Below, one piece after another: positions 1 through 9,101 of a DNA stretch of 64,000 bases. The first letter of the stretch is position 1. The number at the start of each line of letters is the position of its first letter. Where the stretch lies: the NCBI GenBank assembly GCA_025612375.1, contig JAAXKN010000001.1, positions 104,669-168,668 on the forward strand, given 5' to 3'. This DNA is from Ignavibacteria bacterium. Lineage in GTDB: Bacteria; Bacteroidota; Ignavibacteria; Ignavibacteriales; SURF-24. Under the pieces are notes generated by a model. That model saw only the letters and a list, made by a program, of their open reading frames with translations, had not been told where the DNA came from and searched no databases. The translations under genes were made by a program, and so were the position numbers.

Positions 1-198
1 TGCATTCAGGTTGGTAGACCTAGAAGAGATCACATAAAGCCTGCCATTGTCATCAACCGTGCACAAGAAAGGCTGAACAATAGAGCTGTCAGCCGCGGGG
101 AAAGAAATTCTTTTTGTATATTTCCACTGTGCGGAAGTATTATTTGCATAAAGCCCGAGCAATAGAACTGCAAAAAGAACGGTACGCATTTTTTTCAT
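1..198 (-). CDS. Secreted protein, N-terminal part only (3' end outside window)
   Basis: Reading down from an ATG at 198, the frame stays open to base 1 (66 codons). The first ~24 residues form a signal peptide: MKKMR, a hydrophobic stretch, then cleavage near NTSA-Q. The mature start (QWKYTKRISFP, then a DDNGRLYVISS stretch) resembles the opening of a beta-propeller or surface protein. A GGAG ribosome-binding site lies just upstream (about 204-207). It is 66 nt beyond the stop of the GHL10 glycosidase gene and on the same strand, so it is probably the next gene of that operon. The family cannot be named from this fragment. Confidence 0.7.
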   Translation of the reverse strand, partial: MKKMRTVLFAVLLLGLYANNTSAQWKYTKRISFPAADSSIVQPFLCTVDDNGRLYVISSRSTNLNA

Positions 199-264
199 TT
201 TTACTCCATTTATATTTGGTTATTTACTTGCCACTCTTGAACCGGACAAAGGTGAGGCATGAAC

Positions 265-1395
265 TCAGTTCCCGGCCCTCTCAGGGTTCCTGTAATACTT
301 TCTGAATAAGTCAGGGTACTTCTTCAATCCTTCAAAAAAGAAAAACACCTCACCTTCGACTCCCCTTTTCCTGTTTTCTGTAATTACCGATTTAAGGTAG
401 TCTTCAGTTGCATAATAGCTGCCAAGTTTCAGAAGCACTCCCGGATAGAATTTCACAAGGTCCTTTTTGCTTATCTGAGATTTTACCACCTCATCGAGCG
501 CCCTGACGTACTCACCGATTTCAAAGCGGTAGAGCTGCGGGCATACCATATCGACCATTCCCTGCCTGAGCCATTCGGGCCAATCCTGCAGGTATTCTTC
601 TTTTGACCAGGGGAATATGCTTGGCGACATGGAAACGATCACGCTTTGTTTAATGTCCTTCACGCTTCTGTAAATTCTTTGCATAAATTCATTGAGCTTG
701 CCGGCGCGCCAGTCTATCCACTGAGGGTTTCTGAAATCCTTCGGGGGAAGTGCTCCCTGGTGTTCCTGCCTGTAGAGTTGGACAGTATAGTTATCGTAAC
801 CCGCTTCGACCGGCATGGCGGGCAGCCTGTCATCTCCCTGTATGCCGTCAATGTCATAGTTCTTTACGACTTCACGGATAATGGAAAGAAGGAAATCCTG
901 CACTTCAGGGTTAATGCCGTTCATCCATTCAAAGCCGTTTTTCTCAACGAGCTCACCCTTATTATTTAAGGCTTTCCACTCCGGCTTAAGTTTAAGAATT
1001 CTTCCGCCGTCAAGTTTATAAGAGCTTGAAAGTCCGAATTCGAACCAGGCAATAACAGAGATATTTTTCTTATGCGCCTCTTCTATTAGCTCTCTAAGTG
1101 GATCTCTCCCTGCCAGAGATGGGTCAATTTCTTCGCCAAACATTTCTTTCATCACATTGCTGGGATAAAGAGTCATTGCCTTATTCCAGACCACAACAAA
1201 AATGGTATTTATTCCTATGCTGTCGCATAAATCGATAGCTTCTGCGATGTTTGCCCTTGAATGCAGGACATCGCTGTCGACATTTGTAAGCCAGGCTCCT
1301 TTCACCGCAGGATAATCCGCCTGTGCAGCGGCCGTTATAGGAAGAAGAAATATCAAGGCAGCAAGAGCCGGAAGCAATAAATTTTTGATTGTCAT
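265..1395 (-). CDS. GHL10-type (glycosyl hydrolase-like 10, DUF187/YngK-like) secreted glycosidase
   Basis: 376 aa with a signal peptide (residues 1-26, ending TAAAQA). The body begins GAWLTNVDSDVLHS and continues with ...DSIGINTIFVVVWNKAMTLYPS, the TIM-barrel opening of the family-10 glycoside-hydrolase-like proteins. Later segments IDGIQGDDRLP and VSMSPSIFPWSKEEY also fit that fold, in which acidic residues at strand ends cut glycans. The start ATG overlaps the preceding gene's TGA (ATGA, 1392-1395), so translation is coupled. It lies at the end of a TonB receptor/PorV operon, which suggests periplasmic or surface attack on a polysaccharide. The substrate is unknown. Confidence 0.75.
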   Translation of the reverse strand: MTIKNLLLPALAALIFLLPITAAAQADYPAVKGAWLTNVDSDVLHSRANIAEAIDLCDSIGINTIFVVVWNKAMTLYPSNVMKEMFGEEIDPSLAGRDPLRELIEEAHKKNISVIAWFEFGLSSSYKLDGGRILKLKPEWKALNNKGELVEKNGFEWMNGINPEVQDFLLSIIREVVKNYDIDGIQGDDRLPAMPVEAGYDNYTVQLYRQEHQGALPPKDFRNPQWIDWRAGKLNEFMQRIYRSVKDIKQSVIVSMSPSIFPWSKEEYLQDWPEWLRQGMVDMVCPQLYRFEIGEYVRALDEVVKSQISKKDLVKFYPGVLLKLGSYYATEDYLKSVITENRKRGVEGEVFFFFEGLKKYPDLFRKYYRNPERAGN

Positions 1396-2117
1396 AATTT
1401 TATTCTAATCCCCGCTTTCAGGTCAAACATCTGAAATGTGCTTATGTTTTCCATACCGAGTTCCAGTGAAGGATACAGTTCACCGACAATATTCTTGTAG
1501 GCTGCGCTAAATGATATAGCAACGGGATAAAAGGGAGTTATTATCACTTCCAGTCCCGCGTTAAAGCCTCCGCTCCAGTCAGACTGGCTGACAGCCAGGG
1601 CGTTTTTCACTGAGTAATAGACGGTTTTTGTACCGCCGGTGCCAGATGGCACGCCGGCTGAAAGCGAATCAAGGCCTTCCCTGTGGAATATCCATCTGTA
1701 GAACCCAAAGCCTGCATCGACGTTTGTCTCAAGAAGTCCCGTCCGGAAAAGGTTATATTTTGTATCAAGGCCAAGGCCTGCTATTTCAAGCCTGATCTTA
1801 AGCTGTTTCATTGGAAAAGTTACTTCCCGGTCGGCTCCATCAATTGTAACCGTGCGCTTAAGGCTGAGCCTGTCGGGATTAATTTTGTCGAACTTCAGGT
1901 ATTCTGCCTTGCCAAGCCACGTCCATTTATTACTTGTCTGAAGCCCCATGTAAAAAGCTCCGCCATTAGTGGGCTTGAATCTCTCACTGAGTGTGCCAAC
2001 AGGTTTATAGTAAGCCCCCTCAGCTCCCAAAATCAGGTGCCGGTCCTGCGCAAAAGTTGGCTTCAGTAAAAAGCATAAGGCCAGCACTAAAGGAAGGATC
2101 AAATTTGATGTTTTCAT
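1392..2117 (-). CDS. Outer-membrane beta-barrel-like protein, function unknown
   Basis: 241 aa with a signal peptide (MKTSNLILPLVLALCFLLKP, cleaved near TFAQ). The rest alternates polar and hydrophobic residues in short strands (LILGAEGAYYKPVG, YMGLQTSNKWTWLGKAEYLKF) and ends MFDLKAGIRIKL, the pattern of a small outer-membrane barrel. No catalytic motif is visible. It sits between another barrel gene and the GHL10 glycosidase, sharing a 4-nt overlap with the latter. It may be a pore or an assembly partner for the surface glycan machinery; that role is inferred from position only. Confidence 0.6.
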   Translation of the reverse strand: MKTSNLILPLVLALCFLLKPTFAQDRHLILGAEGAYYKPVGTLSERFKPTNGGAFYMGLQTSNKWTWLGKAEYLKFDKINPDRLSLKRTVTIDGADREVTFPMKQLKIRLEIAGLGLDTKYNLFRTGLLETNVDAGFGFYRWIFHREGLDSLSAGVPSGTGGTKTVYYSVKNALAVSQSDWSGGFNAGLEVIITPFYPVAISFSAAYKNIVGELYPSLELGMENISTFQMFDLKAGIRIKL

Positions 2118-2140
2118 TTCTTTATAAAAAAATTATTAAA

Positions 2141-2911
2141 TCAGTATTTAAGGGTAACGCCAAGCTTTGCCGATAAGACGTCTTTCATGGGAAAGTTATC
2201 GTATCCGTATTTGCCTTTTGTCCGGAAAACATAGGCGTATTTTGCGCCCAGGCTGAGACTAAGGAGATCATTAACGGAGTAGACGGCGTCGAGCCCTGCC
2301 ATTGCAGCATACGGATTACCGGATACATTTTCGGACATATTGCGGTATGAATATCCATAGACATAATTATCCATCCCGGCAAATACCTTTTTCCAGGATT
2401 CTTCAACATAGAGCCTCTTTGAATAGAATAACACGCCGGCGCCAACAAAAGGCCTGACTGAAAGGTTATCGGAGATCACATATTCATAGCTGCCGGTAAT
2501 GAATACCGGGAAGAGATCCATTTTCTGAACCGGGTTAAATCCGGCGCTGTAGCTTGAATCTTTAAGGACAGACTGAACCCACTGTGTCGATTTTGAAAAG
2601 TTCGGGTCATTTATGTCTCCGAAGTACCTTTTCCAGTACTTCCAGTTCCATTCGGCAAACATGGCGTACATATTCTGCTCTACTGAAAATACGCTATAGC
2701 CACCGGTAAGAGAGATGCAGAATTTTCCATAGGCATTAAAGCGGACTTCAATGTCACCCCCGAATCCGTTTATGCTTTTAATCTGCAGGTCATTTCTTTT
2801 TGACAGCGTGTTTGAAAGACCTGCCGAAAAGCTGACCGAGTTGACCTGTCCCATAACAGCGGAACTGAAAAATAATGCTGCAGTTACAAGGAAAAGAAGT
2901 TTTGTTTTCAT
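2141..2911 (-). CDS. Outer-membrane beta-barrel-like protein, function unknown
   Basis: 256 aa, signal peptide MKTKLLFLVTAALFFSSAVMGQ. The mature part shows barrel-like strands (VSFSAGLSNTLSK, KFCISLTGGYSVF, LSLSLGAKYAYVFRT) and ends DVLSAKLGVTLKY with an aromatic C-terminal residue, as expected for insertion into the outer membrane. Its start overlaps the PorV-like gene's stop by 4 nt (2908-2911). It is one of three consecutive barrels in the operon. I recognise no specific family. Confidence 0.6.
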   Translation of the reverse strand: MKTKLLFLVTAALFFSSAVMGQVNSVSFSAGLSNTLSKRNDLQIKSINGFGGDIEVRFNAYGKFCISLTGGYSVFSVEQNMYAMFAEWNWKYWKRYFGDINDPNFSKSTQWVQSVLKDSSYSAGFNPVQKMDLFPVFITGSYEYVISDNLSVRPFVGAGVLFYSKRLYVEESWKKVFAGMDNYVYGYSYRNMSENVSGNPYAAMAGLDAVYSVNDLLSLSLGAKYAYVFRTKGKYGYDNFPMKDVLSAKLGVTLKY

Positions 2912-3852
2912 AGCATACCAAGTTGAAAAGTTAATCTAATTACATTGCCCAGCCTGCCGTAATCGGAAGCCGAGAAGTCCAGATCCACCGGATAATCCAT
3001 CGGCAGAGCCAGTCCGAATCCATAGCTGAATTTTTCCTCGTCATAAAAGAATTTATAGCCGGCCCTGAGTGTAAGAATATTCATCAGTTTTATTTCAGTA
3101 CCAACGTTTACCCTCTCGTCGGCATCGGTCGGGTGCACAGCCTCGGCAATGAGGGTCACTTTGTTTTTATCCGACTGGTAGACCTCGGCAGCAGCGCCGA
3201 TCCTGAACATGGCAGGCATCTTGAAATCGCTGTTCTTGAATTTTGAATTTGTTCCGAAGTTTGTTATGGATGCACCAAGCCTCAGAGAGGACAGTCCGGT
3301 AAGGTAAAGGAAGCCGCCATCCATCAGGACGTTTGATGAGGAATAAACATCGATCTTTTCATTGACATATTTTGCCGTTACGCCGAAAGAGAATTTGTCC
3401 GTAAGCTGTTTTGCGTATGTAAGTCCCAGTGCCATTGATTTTGCGCTAAAGAATCCCGTTTGTTCAAATACCCTCTGGCCTGAGAGCCTGACCGTGCGGG
3501 GCATGGAGCCATAGTCGAGCGCAACGGCGCTGAATCCGAAGGCGCCCATTGCCGAAGAGAATGCATAGCTGGTTGCGTAGTGCTTTATATCTGCAAACCA
3601 CGGGGAATAGCTAAGTGAAAGTGAATGGCTCTGCTGCTGGAAGCCCAGGGCTCCAGGGTTTGAAAATACTGCAGATGAGTTCATATCTGAAAGGCTTATG
3701 GATGACTCACCTAGTGCGGCATTTCTGGCCGTAACAGGAATCTCCAGAAATGTATAGCCTGCAGTTCCGGTCTTCTTAAAGTCCTGCGGGAACATCTGAG
3801 CAGACAGTAAGAGCAAAAGTAATATTGTTAATTTTTTCATCATGAGTTTCAA
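2908..3852 (-). CDS. PorV/PorQ-family outer-membrane protein
   Basis: 314 aa. After the signal peptide (cleaved near AQMFPQ) comes the family opening GTAGYTFLEIPVTARNAALG followed by SSAVFSNPGALGF, typical of PorV/PorQ proteins. In T9SS, PorV shuttles cargo from the translocon to the attachment complex; paralogues are often encoded beside particular cargo. The rest is barrel strands ending VIRLTFQLGML. Start choice is ambiguous: ATGs occur at codons 1, 4 and 5, and MKKLTILLLL at codon 5 gives the neatest signal peptide. It follows the 699-aa T9SS-type cargo by 32 nt, which suggests a dedicated partnership. Confidence 0.75.
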   Translation of the reverse strand: MKLMMKKLTILLLLLLSAQMFPQDFKKTGTAGYTFLEIPVTARNAALGESSISLSDMNSSAVFSNPGALGFQQQSHSLSLSYSPWFADIKHYATSYAFSSAMGAFGFSAVALDYGSMPRTVRLSGQRVFEQTGFFSAKSMALGLTYAKQLTDKFSFGVTAKYVNEKIDVYSSSNVLMDGGFLYLTGLSSLRLGASITNFGTNSKFKNSDFKMPAMFRIGAAAEVYQSDKNKVTLIAEAVHPTDADERVNVGTEIKLMNILTLRAGYKFFYDEEKFSYGFGLALPMDYPVDLDFSASDYGRLGNVIRLTFQLGML

Positions 3853-3884
3853 TGAATATTCAGACTTTTAATTAAATTGTTTCT

Positions 3885-5984
3885 CTATCTGACAATTGCC
3901 AGTTTGCCGGTTTTACTACCCAGCGAAGATTCAATATGGTAAACATAGATACCGCTTGTAACAAACTGTCCGTAATCAGTAGCCTGGTTCCACGATGCAA
4001 TTGCACCCTGGCCCTCATCCACTTTGATAGTTTTTATGAGGTCTCCCCTGACGGAATAAATTCTTATAGTGCACGGGTTAGGAATATTTACAAACTGTAT
4101 CAGGTCTGCATCTCCGGGCTGAGAAGAGCCTTCTCCGATCACGAAAGGATTCGGAACAACGAGCACATTGTCCAGGGTCTTTGGTGGTGCAAGTGTAGCC
4201 ACAAAGGGGTACAGTGACCTGTTTGCATAAATGGAAGATTCAAGAGGCGGGACCTGGCTTGAGTGTGTGCCGGGATAAATTGCCGCCGGATTGATATTCC
4301 ATGAAGTTCTGCCGCTGTCGAATGCAGTCAGCGCATAATAGTATCTGGTTCCAATTTCAACGGTTGAGTCGACAAAAGTATAATTGCCTGCTGAATAATA
4401 TCCATCCTTACGCCTTGAGATTTCGGCAATTTTTTTCCAGGGACCAATAGGAAGGTATTCCGAGCGGTAGAGGCGGTAGCCCTGAAGATCCAGTACTCCG
4501 TCATCCGGGTCAGGCAAGTTTTCACATGAATCCGTCCATGTAATCTCGTTAGCCACAAAATTATCTTTTCCCTTAAAGAAGTTAACCTTAAAGGATGGGG
4601 CCATTGGCGGATTCGGGTGCCTGAGGCCGTTATTGTAAGTAAACTGTGCTTTATCTGCAGTGGGTTCAAAGTTATCAATGCGGCCCTTTGCAAGCATGGT
4701 TATTGCATCGCTTTTATACATATCCGGGCCGGTGCACTTGCTGTAGTCAATCCCGTCAACCATTTCAGCAATTGCAATTACGATCGAGTCTCCGGGGGCA
4801 ATATCCCAGGGACCGAGAGACATCATAGTCCATAGCCTTCTGCTTCCCATCAAGGGATCGAAGCTTGAAGTAACTGAGCTGAATGCGTTTGCAGGGTCTT
4901 TGAGCACGGAGTAGTAGTCTTCCAGGACCCCGCTTTTCCCCGTAAGCGGTCCCCCAAGGTCAATACTGTTATCAACTGCCGACCAGGCAATTTTATTTAT
5001 TTTAGTCGGCAAATGGTTAATGCTGTTAGGGGTACAGTAAAGCAGTTTTATGCCGGCAAAACCAGGTGCAAGCCATTCACCAGATGGTTCAATTTCGCCG
5101 GTTGCAGGATTTTTCAGTTTCTGTCCCCTTGTAGCGGCAAAGGCATAGCTCATTGCTCTCGGATTATCCTTTGAATACGGATCCTCCTTGTAGTCGCCTG
5201 CCCAGCCATAGACCATATTCCGTGAGTTATCGGTCCTGAATTTTGTGTTTCTTGCTCCGGAAGAAAGGTCAGGATAGAAGATTCTCCAGGACTTCGAATT
5301 ACAGTTAATAGCATAATTAAACATCGCATAGAAGCCGTGGAGGGTATCAACGATCTTTCTTTCTTCCTTATACTCTTTGAGCTCATTTGAAATATTCTTT
5401 ATTACGTATTCATATATGATATAATTCTCATCGCTCATCGAGCCGTTCCACTGGTGTGCAGTTCTTCTTACTCTTAAAGGGAGCTGCCTTTGGGGTTCAT
5501 ACTGGCTTGGGAAATTGGGGTTATACTGCCATATGGTTTCAATGGTCTCTTCCCCGCCCGATTTTCTTTTCTGCATACCCCAGTTATCGGAGTACTTCTT
5601 GTGTTTACTGACCCTGTACTTTGAAGTAATTTCGTTTGATATGCTGGATGAATAAATGGACCAGTCCTCGCAGGCAAGGACACTATCCTTATTGTTTTTA
5701 CAGCCTATATAAAGCCCGCCGGTTGCCATGTATGAAGCCGTGCCGTCAATGTCTTCCTTGATTTTGGAAGCATCGAAGCCTGGCCAGTCCCAGCTTATGC
5801 CGGTCTGCGCCCAGTTATTGAAGGAGCCCGGGCCCGATTTTCCGAAGAATAGGCTGTGCCAGAGTTTTCCCCGTGTAAATGTCAAAAGAGGGGCATCAAT
5901 ATCCCCCTGCCCGTATACGTTAACGGCCGAGGAGAGAAGGGTTACAAAGAGAAATAATTTAACTGATAAAGAGTTTTTTTTCAT
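3885..5984 (-). CDS. Large secreted protein with FnIII-like region and T9SS-type C-terminal domain
   Basis: 699 aa with a signal peptide (cleaved near NVYGQ). The long N-terminal region (about 30-470) has no motif I recognise. Around 480-575 a FnIII-like segment reads GYRLYRSEYLPIGPWKKIAEI...GTRYYYALTAFD. The end has PNPF, then TIRIYSVRGDLIKTI and SGIYVYHIES...GKLAIVR, a T9SS/FlgD-like sorting module that is divergent but recognisable. It lies between the TonB receptor and the PorV-like gene, so it is probably a surface-attached component of the glycan-uptake locus, perhaps replacing a SusD-like lipoprotein, none of which I see here. Confidence 0.7.
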   Translation of the reverse strand: MKKNSLSVKLFLFVTLLSSAVNVYGQGDIDAPLLTFTRGKLWHSLFFGKSGPGSFNNWAQTGISWDWPGFDASKIKEDIDGTASYMATGGLYIGCKNNKDSVLACEDWSIYSSSISNEITSKYRVSKHKKYSDNWGMQKRKSGGEETIETIWQYNPNFPSQYEPQRQLPLRVRRTAHQWNGSMSDENYIIYEYVIKNISNELKEYKEERKIVDTLHGFYAMFNYAINCNSKSWRIFYPDLSSGARNTKFRTDNSRNMVYGWAGDYKEDPYSKDNPRAMSYAFAATRGQKLKNPATGEIEPSGEWLAPGFAGIKLLYCTPNSINHLPTKINKIAWSAVDNSIDLGGPLTGKSGVLEDYYSVLKDPANAFSSVTSSFDPLMGSRRLWTMMSLGPWDIAPGDSIVIAIAEMVDGIDYSKCTGPDMYKSDAITMLAKGRIDNFEPTADKAQFTYNNGLRHPNPPMAPSFKVNFFKGKDNFVANEITWTDSCENLPDPDDGVLDLQGYRLYRSEYLPIGPWKKIAEISRRKDGYYSAGNYTFVDSTVEIGTRYYYALTAFDSGRTSWNINPAAIYPGTHSSQVPPLESSIYANRSLYPFVATLAPPKTLDNVLVVPNPFVIGEGSSQPGDADLIQFVNIPNPCTIRIYSVRGDLIKTIKVDEGQGAIASWNQATDYGQFVTSGIYVYHIESSLGSKTGKLAIVR

Positions 5985-6009
5985 AACTGTTTTTTTTATG
6001 ATGATAAAC

Positions 6010-9000
6010 TTAAATTCCTACGCCGAGTGTAAAGAAGATCTGCCTTGGCACATTTCTGTAAGCGCGGTAAGGGCTAAACAGATAGGTGCTTTCCCTGGGA
6101 TAATCGGGGTTGTCGGCCGTTACGCCATAGAGGATCCATGCATTCCTGTCACTTTCATTATCAGGAGGAGTAAGCCACCTGTTATTAAGGAGGTTCATAA
6201 TACGCAGGCCGAGTATCAGTTTTGTGGAACCCCAAAGTATAGTCTTGTTGAAATTAAAATCGAAGTTAGATTCAAGGGGATACCTTCTGTTATTGTAGAC
6301 ATCCTTCAGATCGCTGCTTGTCCTGTATGTAAACGGGAGCCCCGACTGTGCAGTATATGTCAGGCTGTATGTGGTATTTTCAAAAGGATAGACGTTAAGA
6401 ATTCTAAATCCCTCACCTTCCCTAAAGAAATACTGGAACAGGCCGCGGAAACTGTGTGTACGGTCCCAGGAAGCGAGCATTTCCATAGAAGTAATTCTTG
6501 TCTCTGAGCCTGCTGCATTTTCAGGATATAGTATCGGGGAGCCATAGGTACCGCTTGTCGTCTGTGAAAGGCTGTAGCTGAGCCTGTAGCTGAAGTTAGA
6601 GGTTGTGACACTTTCAAGAGTTATATCTATACCGATTGTTGAACCGAACTGGTTATTGGTAGAAGAATTATAGTAGAACAGCTGCAAATTATCGTCTGTA
6701 AAGCCGATGGAATTTCTGGCATTACCAGTAAAGCTTGCAACTTCCTGAGTGCCGATCTGCTTAACCCTGTCGTTGTAATAGATTGCAACGTCAAGCCTGT
6801 TGTCTTCGTCGATCAGCTGCTGGAGCCCGAACTCGTAGTTGATTGTTTTCTTGGGTTCGAGATTTGGGTTTCCCCTGGTGTTCCAGCCGTAGAATGTTGA
6901 AGTACCGAGAGCCTGTGAAAAAACAGGCATTGATGCAAAGTGCCCATACTGAAGGCGGAAGGCTGTATTCTCGCCTACAGGGAAAGACAGGCCGAGCCTG
7001 GGAAGAAACATGTACTTTGTTTTTGAGCGTTCTGTTTCGATGCTGCCCAGACTTCCAGGGCCCTGAGTTCCCTGATAAAAGACGTTAAAGACGTCTTTAG
7101 GCACGGCGGTCTGGAAATTGTACATTTCTGCTCTTAGGCCGAAGTTTGCCACCATCCCCTCATATTCCATCTTGTCCTGAAAGTAAAGGGCAGCATTGAC
7201 AGGAAAAGCGGTGTAGTGTTCGGCTACGCCCTGCTGGGTAAGGAAAGCATTGGCCTTAAAATTATACGTCACGCCAGTATTGGCAAGGTCCCAGTAGTTA
7301 AATCTCACACCAGCCTTAAGGTAGTTGCTTTTAGTAAGCTGGTTTGAATAGTCGGAGCTAAAGCTGACCTGCTCGGACCTGTTATCCTGGAAAAAGTCGG
7401 TAGCAATATTTTCATAGTACGTAAATCTCGAATCCCACCAAGGGCCCCTTGTAAGAAGCAAACCCGTAGTATCATTAGAGCCGTCAAGCCTGTCTTTTTC
7501 ATCATTCCAGGTATAAAGGTATTTATATGGCAGTTCATACTTTTCGTACTGGTGAGTAACCTGAGTTTCGACAAATGAGTTATTATCCAGAGTATAAACC
7601 CAGTTAAAGCTCTGCGAGGTTGTAAGTTCAGTTCTTACAGGATCGCGTGAAGCGAAGTATTTATAGGACGGTGATATGCCGGCCCATCTGATGTCATCGG
7701 AACCTGAGAACAGTCCCCCGACGTATTTCTGGAAGCCGGAGGTAAACTTAAACTTATGATTTTTAATTATCTGTGAAGTAAGTGTAAGAATATAATTTTG
7801 TGCCACCTGGTCTTTTTCCGTTGAAGGAATTCTTGTAGGGTTGCTCTTATATTCCCCCGAGAAGAAGAATTTCAGGAGGTCGGGATTTTTGCCCAATGGG
7901 CCGCCGAAGCCCAGCATATATCTTTTATATGAATGAGTCCTGTAGTCATAGACGCCAAGCGGATTTGCCTCATCGGGAGTATGGAGTTTAGTCCAGAGGT
8001 CATAGGCCCACTCGATTTCCCTGTTTGCAAGTGAATCCCACCTGGCAAGTTCACTCTGTGAAGCGTTTTTTGAAGTAAACACCTTATTATAAAGTTCGGA
8101 ATATCTTGAATTCATTCCCAGGAATGTAAAGATATTGGAAGTTGGAGAAATCTTTGCGTTTTCCTTTTCGACATTCATCCAGTAGTTGAGGTTACCCCAG
8201 GTCTGCCATTCAGGGCTGCTTTTATCGTAAATATAATCGCCCCAGTGGTATTGCCCGGCGGGTCTGTATTCAACCCTGAATTCGCCGGAGAACTTCGGGG
8301 CGCCTTCCTTCATTACTACCTTAACTATGCCTGCCTGGGCGTTGCCGTATTCAGCCGAGAATCCTCCCGAGATAAGCTGCATCTGCTGGACGCCGATAGG
8401 GTTAACGTCATATTTCCAGGAGTTGTTAGCCTTGGTACCGCCTCCCCAGCCTGGGACAGAAGTATTAGAATTCCCCTGTTCGACGCCATTAACCTGGAAG
8501 CTGACTTCATTAGTGCCAGAGCCTCTTACCTGGTAGTCGCCCTGAGCATTTTTCTGGAAGCTGGCCGAAAGGTCAATTATTCCCCTTAAGCCCTCAACAG
8601 GAGAAGCCTTGATCTGCTCGTCGTCCATGGTAGCTGAAGTTGATGTCTGGTCCTTAATGATCTTTGGTCTTTCAGCCAGAATTGTTACAGTCTGTGTCTG
8701 AATGGAAGCATCCTTGAGGCGGAAAGTAACTTCAGTAGTGCGGTCGATAAAGACTTCCACACCCGTTTGGGTTATTGTTCCATATCCTATCATACTGGCA
8801 GTAACAGAATACTTTGCCGGGTTTAAGTTAATGACATTAAACCTTCCCTCCACGTCTGAAGTGGCACCCATTTTTGTATCCACGATACGGATATTAACGC
8901 CCACGAGGGGTTCATTTGTCCTGTCGTCTACTATCCTGCCTGAAATCTTGCCCTTGCCTCCCTGTGCAAATAACACCTGAGAGGTAATTAGCAGCAGGTA

Positions 9001-9048
9001 AAATGCTCTTTTTATTTTTTGGAATGAGAACACGCTATTCCCCGTCAC
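6010..9048 (-). CDS. TonB-dependent receptor with N-terminal carboxypeptidase-regulatory-like domain
   Basis: 1012 aa outer-membrane importer. Residues 33-115 form a CarboxypepD_reg-like domain (GKISGRIVDDRTNEPLVGVN...SMIGYG). The plug follows at about 135-250 (QVRGSGTNEVSFQVNGVEQG, GGFSAEYGNAQAGIVKV), then a long 22-strand-type barrel ending QIFFTLGVGI. The listed start is GTG at 9048 with no clear ribosome-binding site; a second GTG at 9033 follows GGGGA at good spacing and leads into MFSFQKIKRAFYLLL, so the true start may be there. The symporter gene ends 53 nt upstream. It probably imports an oligosaccharide or chelate released by the neighbouring enzymes. Confidence 0.9.
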   Translation of the reverse strand: MTGNSVFSFQKIKRAFYLLLITSQVLFAQGGKGKISGRIVDDRTNEPLVGVNIRIVDTKMGATSDVEGRFNVINLNPAKYSVTASMIGYGTITQTGVEVFIDRTTEVTFRLKDASIQTQTVTILAERPKIIKDQTSTSATMDDEQIKASPVEGLRGIIDLSASFQKNAQGDYQVRGSGTNEVSFQVNGVEQGNSNTSVPGWGGGTKANNSWKYDVNPIGVQQMQLISGGFSAEYGNAQAGIVKVVMKEGAPKFSGEFRVEYRPAGQYHWGDYIYDKSSPEWQTWGNLNYWMNVEKENAKISPTSNIFTFLGMNSRYSELYNKVFTSKNASQSELARWDSLANREIEWAYDLWTKLHTPDEANPLGVYDYRTHSYKRYMLGFGGPLGKNPDLLKFFFSGEYKSNPTRIPSTEKDQVAQNYILTLTSQIIKNHKFKFTSGFQKYVGGLFSGSDDIRWAGISPSYKYFASRDPVRTELTTSQSFNWVYTLDNNSFVETQVTHQYEKYELPYKYLYTWNDEKDRLDGSNDTTGLLLTRGPWWDSRFTYYENIATDFFQDNRSEQVSFSSDYSNQLTKSNYLKAGVRFNYWDLANTGVTYNFKANAFLTQQGVAEHYTAFPVNAALYFQDKMEYEGMVANFGLRAEMYNFQTAVPKDVFNVFYQGTQGPGSLGSIETERSKTKYMFLPRLGLSFPVGENTAFRLQYGHFASMPVFSQALGTSTFYGWNTRGNPNLEPKKTINYEFGLQQLIDEDNRLDVAIYYNDRVKQIGTQEVASFTGNARNSIGFTDDNLQLFYYNSSTNNQFGSTIGIDITLESVTTSNFSYRLSYSLSQTTSGTYGSPILYPENAAGSETRITSMEMLASWDRTHSFRGLFQYFFREGEGFRILNVYPFENTTYSLTYTAQSGLPFTYRTSSDLKDVYNNRRYPLESNFDFNFNKTILWGSTKLILGLRIMNLLNNRWLTPPDNESDRNAWILYGVTADNPDYPRESTYLFSPYRAYRNVPRQIFFTLGVGI

Positions 9049-9101
9049 TGATTAGTTAATATTTTATTTTAAGCGTTGCCTTATGGTTCAGCTGCTAAGA
9101 A

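Noticed and set aside
6010-6507. Long open frame on the plus strand opposite the TonB receptor gene (about 260 codons)
   Set aside because: It is antisense to a clear receptor and has no family motif or ribosome-binding site.
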